A stretch of 64,000 bases of DNA, taken from contig CACSJR010000006.1 in NCBI GenBank assembly GCA_902706235.1, positions 241,350-305,349 on the forward strand. Direction: 5' to 3'. The DNA comes from Citrobacter sp. 18056 (GTDB taxonomy: Bacteria; Pseudomonadota; Gammaproteobacteria; Enterobacterales; Enterobacteriaceae). The position numbers were made by a program, and so were the translations under genes. The notes under the pieces were generated by a model. It did no database searches, was not told the DNA's origin, and was given only the letters and a program-made list of their open reading frames with translations. This document shows, piece after piece, positions 15,954-23,578 of this stretch. The stretch's first letter is position 1. Each line of letters begins with the position of its first letter.

Positions 15954-17592
15954 TACTTGTAATCCACTGTCTGATGACTTCCGCTACGCGATCGGTATCT
16001 TCAATCGCCAGTTTCTGCAGGTATTCCAGTTTTGCTTCAAGCCCAGAGCTTGGCGACGGGAGAGGTTCATCCACTGGCAGGCTTGGCAGTTCGAATTCAC
16101 GCACCTGGGCCGGGGCATTCCGGGTGTCTGATTTCTCATCAAGTTGCAGTGCTGCCTGATTAGCCGTCTCAGCCGCAGCCAGCGCTTTGCGCTCGTCACG
16201 GGCGACGGTCATACGCTTCATCATCGGACGGACGACGAACAGCAGCAGTAACAGGGCCAGCAGGCCATAGCCGATCAGACGTGCCCAGTTGAGGATGTCG
16301 CCATCCTGCCACCATGGCAGCTTCGGATAATCACTCACTGAAGGCGGAACGAAGCTCATCATCTCCAGGGTCAGGGTGTCGCCACGCTGGCTGTCGATGC
16401 AGGCTGCGGTATTCAGCATGGTCGTGACCTGCTGAATCTGCGGTGCGTGCCAGTTTTTAACAAAAGTCGCGTTTCGGTTCAGGACCACTGCCACGTTAAG
16501 ACGGGTGACGGTAAAGCCTGGATGCTTGATATGCTTCACGTTACGGTCGTAAGCGTAATCACTCTTATTTTCCGTATGCTGTGACAATTGGGCAGGCTGG
16601 CGACTCCCTTGTTGCGGGGGAGTGGTCGCCATGGGCGGACGGTTGCTCAGCGAGCCTGGAATGCCGATGGCCAACTGATCAGTATTCTTATCTTCCGCTT
16701 TCTCTTCACGGCTGACTTTCGGCGTATCGCCGTAATTTTCCTGGGTCTCCTCGATGGCGCTGAGATCAACCTGAGGCATCACGCTGACACGGAAATTGCC
16801 TTTACCCACCAGCGAGGTGAGCAGGTTTTCAATGCTCGCGCGGGTCTTGGTCTGAATATCTTTCACGACCTGGTCGTTTTTACGGGTGACGGCCCGGGAG
16901 CCTTCGCCATCGCTGACGCCATCCGACAGCAGGGCGCCGGTCTGGTCAATCACGCTGACCTGAGACGGGAGCAGACCGGGTACGCTGCCGGAGACGAGGT
17001 GAATAATGGCATTGACCTGATCCAGACTCAGCGTATTGCCATAATGCAGGCGAACCACTACCGACGCGCTGTTTTTAGGTTGTTCACTGACAACAAAAGA
17101 GCTGTCTTCATTCAGCGCCAAATGAACTCGCGCCGTTTGCACTGCGTCCAGAGACATGATGCTCTTGGCCATCTCGCCTTCGAGGCTGCGTTTATAGCGG
17201 ATGTTCTGCACAAACTGGCTGGCACCCAGCACCTCGTCCTTATCCATCAGCTTGTAGCCTTCAGGGGCGATCGCTTGCACACCTTTGGCTGCCAGTGTCA
17301 TGCGAATCTGCGATAACGCATCCTCAGGCACGAGGATCTGTCCGCTGCTGGGATCGATTCGGTAGGTTGCTTTGCTCTCATCCAGCACCGAGATAACCTC
17401 GGAGACGGGGATATTCTGTTGACTGCCATAGAGGGCGACATACCCGTAGTTTCCACCGAGGAGAATGGCGGAAATAATGGCTGTCGCGGCAACCGCTGCG
17501 GCGGCAAACAGAGCGATACGCTTTTTGCCGTCCAGCTTAGCCATCACAACAGCCAGCCATTGACGCGCTTTTTCGAGGAGATTCTGATTCAT
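15931..17592 (-). CDS. fliF: FliF, MS-ring protein (LfiF)
   Basis: A 553-residue inner membrane ring protein that nucleates the basal body. Two membrane segments are visible, near residues 26-46 (IALFAAAAVAATAIISAILLG) and 445-465 (LIGYGLLALLLLLFVVRPMM). Between them is the periplasmic region with ring-building motifs such as LNEDSSFVVSEQPKNSASVV. The C-terminal tail binds FliG. The length matches the family (560). fliE ends 5 bases upstream, so fliE-fliF-fliG form one unit. Confidence 0.96.
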   Translation of the reverse strand: MNQNLLEKARQWLAVVMAKLDGKKRIALFAAAAVAATAIISAILLGGNYGYVALYGSQQNIPVSEVISVLDESKATYRIDPSSGQILVPEDALSQIRMTLAAKGVQAIAPEGYKLMDKDEVLGASQFVQNIRYKRSLEGEMAKSIMSLDAVQTARVHLALNEDSSFVVSEQPKNSASVVVRLHYGNTLSLDQVNAIIHLVSGSVPGLLPSQVSVIDQTGALLSDGVSDGEGSRAVTRKNDQVVKDIQTKTRASIENLLTSLVGKGNFRVSVMPQVDLSAIEETQENYGDTPKVSREEKAEDKNTDQLAIGIPGSLSNRPPMATTPPQQGSRQPAQLSQHTENKSDYAYDRNVKHIKHPGFTVTRLNVAVVLNRNATFVKNWHAPQIQQVTTMLNTAACIDSQRGDTLTLEMMSFVPPSVSDYPKLPWWQDGDILNWARLIGYGLLALLLLLFVVRPMMKRMTVARDERKALAAAETANQAALQLDEKSDTRNAPAQVREFELPSLPVDEPLPSPSSGLEAKLEYLQKLAIEDTDRVAEVIRQWITSNERIENK

Positions 17593-17597
17593 GGCGA

Positions 17598-17960
17598 TTA
17601 AATGGACATACTCATCAGGTCGTTAATGCCAGAGGCGACTTTATTGCGCACCTGGACAAGGGCGGAAAATGATAACGATGCCTGCTGGCTGGCAATCATC
17701 GCCCCGGCAAGATCGTCACTTTTTCCCATATCAATGGCGGTCTGACGTGCCTGCGCAGTGTGTTCATAGCTGTCAACGCGATGCAGCGAGGCGCTCATGA
17801 TGTGGCTGAAAGACGGCGTGGCGACGGAGGAAACACCTTCGCTGAGGCTGACGTTTGATGCAGGAAGGACGGGAGCATCCGCTACCGCCCTCATCTGGGT
17901 CATGTCTTGCAGCATCTGCGACTGCATTGTGCTTGCTGGAGTAATGGTTAACGTATTCAT
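17598..17960 (-). CDS. fliE: FliE, MS-ring/rod junction protein (LfiE)
   Basis: A 120-residue export-dependent adaptor between MS ring and rod. The C-terminal family motif is visible: AGAMIASQQASLSFSALVQVRNK and the ending INDLMSMSI. The length is near Salmonella FliE (104) with an N-terminal extension. It lies 41 bases after the lafK stop on the same strand. No separate promoter was found in that gap, so lafK and fliE may be co-transcribed. Confidence 0.93.
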   Translation of the reverse strand: MNTLTITPASTMQSQMLQDMTQMRAVADAPVLPASNVSLSEGVSSVATPSFSHIMSASLHRVDSYEHTAQARQTAIDMGKSDDLAGAMIASQQASLSFSALVQVRNKVASGINDLMSMSI

Positions 17961-18001
17961 GGCATGCCTTAAAAAACAGTCCTTGTAGGTGAATGTGCAA
18001 C

Positions 18002-19009
18002 TTAAGAGAAAATTTCGATGCCATATTTCCGCATGGAGGCCAGGCGGTAGCGCAGGGCGCGCGGCGTAATGCCTAGCAAATCGGCGATTTTTGATTTATT
18101 GCCCTGGTAGGTGCGCATCAAATCGGCGATGTATTCGTACTGGGCAAAGCGGCCATGCAGACGCAGATCGCCTTGACCGGCGGTTACGGTGCTCACGGCA
18201 GAGGAAGCGATGACGGACGTTTCGGAAAGCGTGGGTTCGGCGTGGCTGACAGGCGCCGTTTGCGGGATCCCCAACATATCGGGATACACTACCCCGTCGC
18301 GATTCATGATCATTCCGCGCTGAATGGCATTTTCCAGCTCGCGGACATTGCCCGGCCACTGGTGGGTGGCGAGGGAACGTTTCGCCGATTCAGACAGCTT
18401 CACGTTTCGGCCAAGCATCGAGGTGTATTTCTGAATGAAGTGAGTCGCCAGCGGGATAATGTCTTCCCGGCGTTCACGCAGGGGCGGCACATCAATATGC
18501 ACCACATTCAGACGGTAGAATAAGTCTTCACGAAAACGGCCTGCCGCCACTTCGGCTTCGAGGTTTTTATTGGTACAGGCAATCAGGCGAAAGTTAAGGT
18601 CAATCTGGCGGTGTCCCCCCAGACGCTCAACTTTATTTTCTTGTAATACACGCAGCAGTTTTGCCTGAAGTGCTAAGGGCAGTTCACCGATTTCATCGAG
18701 TAATAACGTCCCTTTATTGGCTAATTCAAGTTTACCCGCCACGGTATGAGTGGCCCCGGTGAAGGCACCCTTTTCATAACCAAATAGGGTCGACTCTAAC
18801 ATGTTTTCCGGAATGGCAGCACAGTTCACTCCGATATACGGCGCATCCTGACATTCCGCAAAGGCATTAGCGTGAATATATTTTGCAATGTATTCTTTCC
18901 CTGTTCCTGTCTCTCCCTGAATCAATACGGGAACGTTAAAGACTGCCACTTTTTTTGCGAGTGTCAGTACGTTCAGAGTACGATTGTCAGTGGCAATAAT
19001 ATCTAGCAT
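18002..19009 (-). CDS. lafK: LafK, sigma-54-dependent activator of lateral flagellar genes
   Basis: A 335-residue bacterial enhancer-binding protein. The AAA+ domain has Walker A GETGTGKE (32-39), the sigma-54 contact loop GAFTGA (81-86) and Walker [11 protein letters not shown] (101-110), and the C-terminus is a Fis-type helix-turn-helix ([20 protein letters not shown]). There is no N-terminal receiver or sensor domain; the AAA+ domain starts within about 10 residues of the N-terminus. I chose the ATG at 19009 because AGAGG precedes it; an ATG at 19030 lacks a ribosome site. It likely drives the sigma-54 promoters at 213-229 and 28907-28923. Confidence 0.93.
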   Translation of the reverse strand: MLDIIATDNRTLNVLTLAKKVAVFNVPVLIQGETGTGKEYIAKYIHANAFAECQDAPYIGVNCAAIPENMLESTLFGYEKGAFTGATHTVAGKLELANKGTLLLDEIGELPLALQAKLLRVLQENKVERLGGHRQIDLNFRLIACTNKNLEAEVAAGRFREDLFYRLNVVHIDVPPLRERREDIIPLATHFIQKYTSMLGRNVKLSESAKRSLATHQWPGNVRELENAIQRGMIMNRDGVVYPDMLGIPQTAPVSHAEPTLSETSVIASSAVSTVTAGQGDLRLHGRFAQYEYIADLMRTYQGNKSKIADLLGITPRALRYRLASMRKYGIEIFS

Positions 19010-19390
19010 AAATGCCTCTCTTATTAGCATGAGTACAGCGACAATAGTCGGGTTATATAGCGTGGTAAAAAATGAGGGTGGATACTAACATTGTGCCATT
19101 GGCAAAGATTACATTAATGCATCAAAAAAATATTATCCTTTAAAAGCATTTGCTTACATTGGTCTTGTGTGGCTTTTTAGTCGTGCCAAACAAACATATT
19201 AATCGTTCATTTTATGTATTAATAATAAAATGCCATTGCGACTTTTAGGCGTGTACGGTTAAATGCACGTCCTGTTTTTTTATGTGCCACTATCCGTTGA
19301 CGCGGCGGCTCTATTCACCTTTCTATTATTGAAGAAAGCAAATTGTTTTCATCAGCAAACTGATGCCGATAATGGGCTATACAGAGAAAA
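19010..19390. promoter_or_regulatory. Divergent control region between lafK and fliM
   Basis: About 380 AT-rich bases without a credible gene. On the minus strand 19083-19099 reads ATGGCACAATGTTAGTA, which keeps the sigma-54 TGGCAC element but has GT instead of GC at -12. On the plus strand GCCGATAA at 19365-19372 equals the sigma-28 -10 consensus, but no acceptable -35 element lies 11-15 bases upstream. An inverted repeat CATCAG-CAAA-CTGATG (19350-19365) abuts it. I found no good sigma-54 site facing fliM. Confidence 0.4.
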
Positions 19391-20278
19391 ATGCAGAGAA
19401 CGCGTACAATGTTAAAGTACAGTCAGACACCGGGCATCTTTAAACTGGAAGGCAACCGACTCGGTCGTCCTTACCATCGTTTGCAGACTATTTTTGTCAG
19501 CAAATTTGATACGCTCGATTCACGACTGAACAACTATTTCCTCAAAAAACATCGTTCTTATATCTCACTGAAGCGCATTGATTGTGAAATGGATGTCAGC
19601 AATAAGACCGCTGAACTCTTTACTTCCGAAGTCGGGCAGCTTGCGTTTGATATTGACAGGCCTTTACTGCTGACCTTGTTGGGTAATTTCTATGGGCTTG
19701 AGGAGGATCTTGAATCTGAATCATCAGAGGAACATGGTCTCCCAACCAAAACAGAAATCCGGCTAAAAAATCGCCTGGCGAGCGATCTTCTCGAGATGAT
19801 TTTTGACAAAGACAGTTCAGGATTAGCCCTCTCCATTGCCCCAGATAATATGGGTGTACAAACGCAGTGGACGTACAAAATCACCTTTACGCTGGATGGT
19901 GCGGAAGGGAATTGCTTTTACATCTTCCTTGATGATGCCCATACCGATTTCGTCCTGAATGCCTTACGTCAGCAGGATATTCGTAACTCCAGCGAGCAGC
20001 TGGATACCCGTGCGCGTAAAGAGAAGAAGCAGGCTGTGGTGAGCGAGGTGATTAATACGCTGCCATTAACCCTCACGGTAAAAATTGCTGAGATTTCGCT
20101 TAATGTCGCAGAACTGACCACTATCAAGCCTGGCGATATTTTGCCGATCGGCCTGCCTGAGCGCTATTCGGTGAACATTGGCAAGGCTGAACTGTTCAGC
20201 GCCCTCCTCGTAGAGGACAAAAACAAACTCTATCTGTCGGATATTGCCGGAACAAAGTCAGAGAATAGCTATGAATGA
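19391..20278 (+). CDS. fliM: FliM, flagellar motor switch protein (LfiM)
   Basis: A C-ring protein of 295 residues (289 if the second ATG at 19409 is used; both have only weak AGAG-type ribosome sites). It links FliG to FliN and sets rotation direction. Supporting features are the C-terminal SpoA-like domain (NTLPLTLTVKIAEISLNVAELTTI followed by GDILPIGLPERY) and direct coupling to fliN by an 8-base overlap. Chemotactic FliM binds CheY through a conserved N-terminal LSQxEID peptide; that peptide is not present here. It is shorter than Salmonella FliM (334). Confidence 0.88.
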   Translation: MQRTRTMLKYSQTPGIFKLEGNRLGRPYHRLQTIFVSKFDTLDSRLNNYFLKKHRSYISLKRIDCEMDVSNKTAELFTSEVGQLAFDIDRPLLLTLLGNFYGLEEDLESESSEEHGLPTKTEIRLKNRLASDLLEMIFDKDSSGLALSIAPDNMGVQTQWTYKITFTLDGAEGNCFYIFLDDAHTDFVLNALRQQDIRNSSEQLDTRARKEKKQAVVSEVINTLPLTLTVKIAEISLNVAELTTIKPGDILPIGLPERYSVNIGKAELFSALLVEDKNKLYLSDIAGTKSENSYE

Positions 20279-20633
20279 GCATGAAGATTTACTCGAACAA
20301 GGTTTTGAACTCAACACCAACGATACTGCCGCTGAAGCAGTAAGCAGCCCAACCCCAGCGGCGGAAGCCACGCAGAAGAATTCAATGTCTCTGCTCAAGC
20401 GCATCCCGGTTACCCTGACGCTGGAAGTCTCTTCCGTGGAAGTGATGCTGGCGGATTTGCTGAACATGGATGACGACACCGTGATTGAGCTGGACAAGCT
20501 CGCGGGCGAACCGCTGGATATCAAGGTCAACAATATCCTGCTGGGCAAAGCGGAAGTGGTGGTGGTGAACGAGAAGTATGGTTTACGCGTACTGGAATTC
20601 AACTCTCGCGAAATCAATGATCTGAAGCCATGA
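20271..20633 (+). CDS. fliN: FliN, flagellar motor switch protein (LfiN)
   Basis: A 120-residue C-ring protein with the SpoA domain in the C-terminal half: RIPVTLTLEVSSVEVMLADLL, then GEPLDIKVNNILLGKAEVVV and VNEKYGLRV. The ATG at 20271 has an AGAGAAT ribosome site; a TTG upstream in frame is not needed. It overlaps fliM by 8 bases and fliP by 4 bases. There is therefore no space for fliO, which sits between fliN and fliP in E. coli and Salmonella. Confidence 0.95.
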   Translation: MNEHEDLLEQGFELNTNDTAAEAVSSPTPAAEATQKNSMSLLKRIPVTLTLEVSSVEVMLADLLNMDDDTVIELDKLAGEPLDIKVNNILLGKAEVVVVNEKYGLRVLEFNSREINDLKP

Positions 20634-21388
20634 AATCCCGTTCTCTCATTGTCTGTCTGGCAGGACTCACGCTGATGTTTATCTCCTCCCATGCCTTTGC
20701 GCAGGGGGGAGATATCTCGTTGTTGAGTGTCGTAAATCACGGTGACACGCAGGAGTACAGCGTCAAGCTGCAGGTGCTTATTCTCATGACCCTCGTCGGT
20801 TTACTGCCGACGCTGGTGCTGATGATGACCTGCTTTACGCGATTTATCATCGTGCTCTCCCTGTTAAGACAGGCGATGGGGTTACAGCAATCCCCGCCAA
20901 ACCGCATTCTGATTGGTATTGCGCTGTCATTGACCATGCTGGTGATGCGCCCAATTGGGATCAACATCTACGACCACGCGGTCGTGCCGTTTGAAAACGA
21001 TCAGATAACGCTCTCTGAAGCGCTGGCGACCGGGGCGAAGCCGTTAAAGCGCTTCATGCTGGCGCAGACCGATAAAAAGGCGATGGCGCAGATAATGACG
21101 ATCGCCGACGTGAAAGGCGACCCGGCGGCGCAGGACCTGACCATTGTCATACCGGCCTATGTCCTGAGTGAGCTGAAAACGGCATTCCAGATTGGCTTCA
21201 TGATTTACATCCCATTCCTGGTGATTGACCTGATTGTTGCCAGCGTATTGATGGCGATGGGGATGATGATGCTGTCACCGCTGATCGTTTCACTGCCTTT
21301 CAAACTGATGCTGTTCGTCCTCATCGATGGCTGGTCGCTGACCGTAGGCACTCTCACCTCCAGCATCCGCGGCCTTGGGCTGGGATAA
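20630..21388 (+). CDS. fliP: FliP, type III export gate protein (LfiP)
   Basis: A 252-residue inner membrane export-gate protein. A cleavable signal (LAGLTLMFISSHAFAQGG) precedes the FliP core with MTCFTRFIIVLSLLRQAMG, QSPPNRILIGIALSLTMLVM and the C-terminal MMMLSPLIVSLPFKLMLFVL. The length agrees with Salmonella FliP (245). FliP forms the core pore with FliR and FliQ. FliO, normally an assembly scaffold for FliP, is not encoded beside it. Confidence 0.97.
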   Translation: MKSRSLIVCLAGLTLMFISSHAFAQGGDISLLSVVNHGDTQEYSVKLQVLILMTLVGLLPTLVLMMTCFTRFIIVLSLLRQAMGLQQSPPNRILIGIALSLTMLVMRPIGINIYDHAVVPFENDQITLSEALATGAKPLKRFMLAQTDKKAMAQIMTIADVKGDPAAQDLTIVIPAYVLSELKTAFQIGFMIYIPFLVIDLIVASVLMAMGMMMLSPLIVSLPFKLMLFVLIDGWSLTVGTLTSSIRGLGLG

Positions 21389-21404
21389 CAATGGGAATGG
21401 CATC

Positions 21405-21677
21405 ATGTTAACGGTCGATGTCGCGGCGGACATTGTCGGCAGCGGAATAAAAGTGGTTATCATGCTGGTCTGTGTGCTGGTGGTTCCCAGCCTGTTGGTC
21501 GGCCTGTGTGTCAGTATTTTCCAGGCCGTCACGCAAATCAATGAACAAACGCTCAGCTTTCTGCCGCGTTTGATTGTCACCCTGGTGGTACTGGGCATTA
21601 CCGGCAAGTGGATGATTACCACCCTCGACGATCTTTGTGTGCATTTGTTCACTCAGGCGGCAGTGCTGGTGCATTAA
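21405..21677 (+). CDS. fliQ: FliQ, type III export gate protein (LfiQ)
   Basis: A 90-residue two-helix membrane protein (89 in Salmonella). Segments near 16-37 (VVIMLVCVLVVPSLLVGLCV) and 55-75 flank the conserved FQAVTQINEQTLSFLPRL loop, which is diagnostic of FliQ. I chose the ATG at 21405, which leaves a 16-base gap to fliP and a GGAATGG ribosome site. It packs around the FliP-FliR core of the export gate. Confidence 0.96.
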   Translation: MLTVDVAADIVGSGIKVVIMLVCVLVVPSLLVGLCVSIFQAVTQINEQTLSFLPRLIVTLVVLGITGKWMITTLDDLCVHLFTQAAVLVH

Positions 21678-21678
21678 G

Positions 21679-22452
21679 ATGGCACACACCGACATCGTAC
21701 CGTTCACAAACCTGATCCTGGGGATGTGGTTTCCGTTCGTCCGCATCATGACTTTCTTCCAGTTCAGCCCTGTCTTCAATAACCACGCGTTCACCATCCG
21801 CGTGAGGATTATGCTGTCAGGTGCGCTGACGGTGATCATCACCCCGATGATCCCGCATCCTGTCCCCGATCAACTGGTCACCACCGTGCTGCTGACCCTG
21901 GAACAGTTCATCTGGGGCATGCTGTTTGGCATGATGTTGCAGCTGGTATTTGAGATTTTACAAATGGCCGGGCAGATCCTCTCCTTTAACATGGGGATGA
22001 GCATGGCCACCATGAATGATCCCAACAGCGGGGCCAATGTCGCGGTGCTCGGTGAGTTCATCAATATTTTCGCCATCCTGCTGTTTTTCATCATGGATGG
22101 GCACCTGTTGCTGGTCAGCATTTTGTACAAAGGGTTCACCTACTGGCCGATTGGCAATGCGTTGACGCCCCAATCCCTGATGTCGGTGGCAATGGCGTTC
22201 ACCTGGGTGTTATCGTCCGCCATGCTGCTGGCGTTACCCACCACCTTTGTCATGCTGGTGGTGCAAATGTGTTTCGGCCTGCTGAACCGCATCTCTCCCT
22301 CTCTGAATCTCTATTCGCTCGGTTTTCCGATCAACATGCTGGCGGGACTGGTCTGTTTTGCTGCCCTGATGTACAGCGTGCCCGACCACTATATGCAGCT
22401 GGTAAACGACGTGCTGCATCAGCTCGATAAGCTAAAGGTGGCGCATGGCTGA
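21679..22452 (+). CDS. fliR: FliR, type III export gate protein (LfiR)
   Basis: A 257-residue inner membrane protein (264 in Salmonella FliR). Several membrane segments and the family segment FNMGMSMATMNDPNSGANVAV (broken by no gap) support the call. The ATG at 21679 begins 1 base after the fliQ stop; longer in-frame starts would run into fliQ. The stop overlaps the flhB start by 8 bases. FliR closes the FliP5-FliR1 gate. Confidence 0.95.
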   Translation: MAHTDIVPFTNLILGMWFPFVRIMTFFQFSPVFNNHAFTIRVRIMLSGALTVIITPMIPHPVPDQLVTTVLLTLEQFIWGMLFGMMLQLVFEILQMAGQILSFNMGMSMATMNDPNSGANVAVLGEFINIFAILLFFIMDGHLLLVSILYKGFTYWPIGNALTPQSLMSVAMAFTWVLSSAMLLALPTTFVMLVVQMCFGLLNRISPSLNLYSLGFPINMLAGLVCFAALMYSVPDHYMQLVNDVLHQLDKLKVAHG

Positions 22453-23578
22453 GAGCAGCACCGAAGAAAAGTCAGAGAAACCCTCGGCGCAAAAACTCCG
22501 TAAGGCCCGTCAGGATGGGCAAATTGCGCGTTCGAAAGATATGGGCCTGGCCTCCACGCTACTGGTTTCTTTCATCGTGGTCAGCAATTCGTTCCCGCTG
22601 TATGCCAGTTTTATCCGCGAGTGTTTTATTACCATCCACCAGTACGGGACGCACATCAACGAGCCCGGGATCATTGCGCAATTCCTTAAGCATAATCTGC
22701 TGATCATGCTCAAGTTCAGCGTCACCCTGATCCCTATACCGGCTGCGGCGATCCTGGCCTCGATGGTACCCGGCGGGTTCGTACTTTTGCCGCAAAAGCT
22801 GCTGCCTGATTTCGGCAAAATTAACCCTATTACCGGCATCGGCCGCTTCTTCTCCGCTGAACATCTGGTGGAAACCGGAAAAATGGTGCTGAAGGCACTG
22901 GTCGTCCTGGTGCTGATTTGGCTGAGTGTGCGTAACAATTTCATGGCCTTCTTACGCTTGCAGGATATGTCATTCCAGCGGGCCGTCAGCCAGGGCCTGT
23001 CGATGTACCACAGCATCATGCTCAACTTCGTGATCCTGTTTGTGTTCTTCGCGCTCGTCGACGTCCCGTTGGCGAAGAAAATGTTCACCAACAAAATGAA
23101 AATGACCAAACAGGAAGTCAAAGAAGAACATAAAAATCAGGAAGGTAAGCCAGAGGTTAAAGCCCGTATTCGCCGCTTACAGCGTCAGATGGCGATGGGG
23201 CAGATCCGCAAAGTGGTGCCCAATGCCGATGTGGTGATCACCAACCCAACGCACTTTGCGGTGGCGTTAAAATACGATCAGGATCGTGCGCAGGCGCCGT
23301 TCGTGGTCGCTAAAGGTACCGAAGAAGTGGCGCTGTTTATTCGCCAGGTGGCGGGTGAACATGACATTGAAATCGTAGAATTTCCGCGGCTGGCCCGTTC
23401 GGTCTATTACACCACCCAGGTGAATCAGCAAATACCGTCTCAGCTCTATCGCGCCATTGCCCACGTTTTGACCTATGTCCTGCAATTAAAGAACTGGCGT
23501 TCAGGTTCGCAGCAGCGTCCGCAGCTCAATCGCTATATCTCCATCCCTAAAGAGGTTCTGAAAACGGATGACGACTAA
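22445..23578 (+). CDS. flhB: FlhB, export substrate-switch protein (LfhB)
   Basis: A 377-residue membrane protein (383 in Salmonella). The charged N-terminus EKPSAQKLRKARQDGQIARS is typical, four membrane segments follow, and the cytoplasmic domain carries the autocleavage site NPTH (267-270) within VVITNPTHFAVALKY. Cleavage between Asn and Pro lets the exporter switch from rod/hook to filament substrates together with FliK. It overlaps fliR and flhA. Confidence 0.97.
   Translation: MAESSTEEKSEKPSAQKLRKARQDGQIARSKDMGLASTLLVSFIVVSNSFPLYASFIRECFITIHQYGTHINEPGIIAQFLKHNLLIMLKFSVTLIPIPAAAILASMVPGGFVLLPQKLLPDFGKINPITGIGRFFSAEHLVETGKMVLKALVVLVLIWLSVRNNFMAFLRLQDMSFQRAVSQGLSMYHSIMLNFVILFVFFALVDVPLAKKMFTNKMKMTKQEVKEEHKNQEGKPEVKARIRRLQRQMAMGQIRKVVPNADVVITNPTHFAVALKYDQDRAQAPFVVAKGTEEVALFIRQVAGEHDIEIVEFPRLARSVYYTTQVNQQIPSQLYRAIAHVLTYVLQLKNWRSGSQQRPQLNRYISIPKEVLKTDDD

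Noticed and set aside
16588..17316. 242-codon plus-strand frame opposite fliF
   Set aside because: Reverse-strand shadow of FliF with no recognisable domain.
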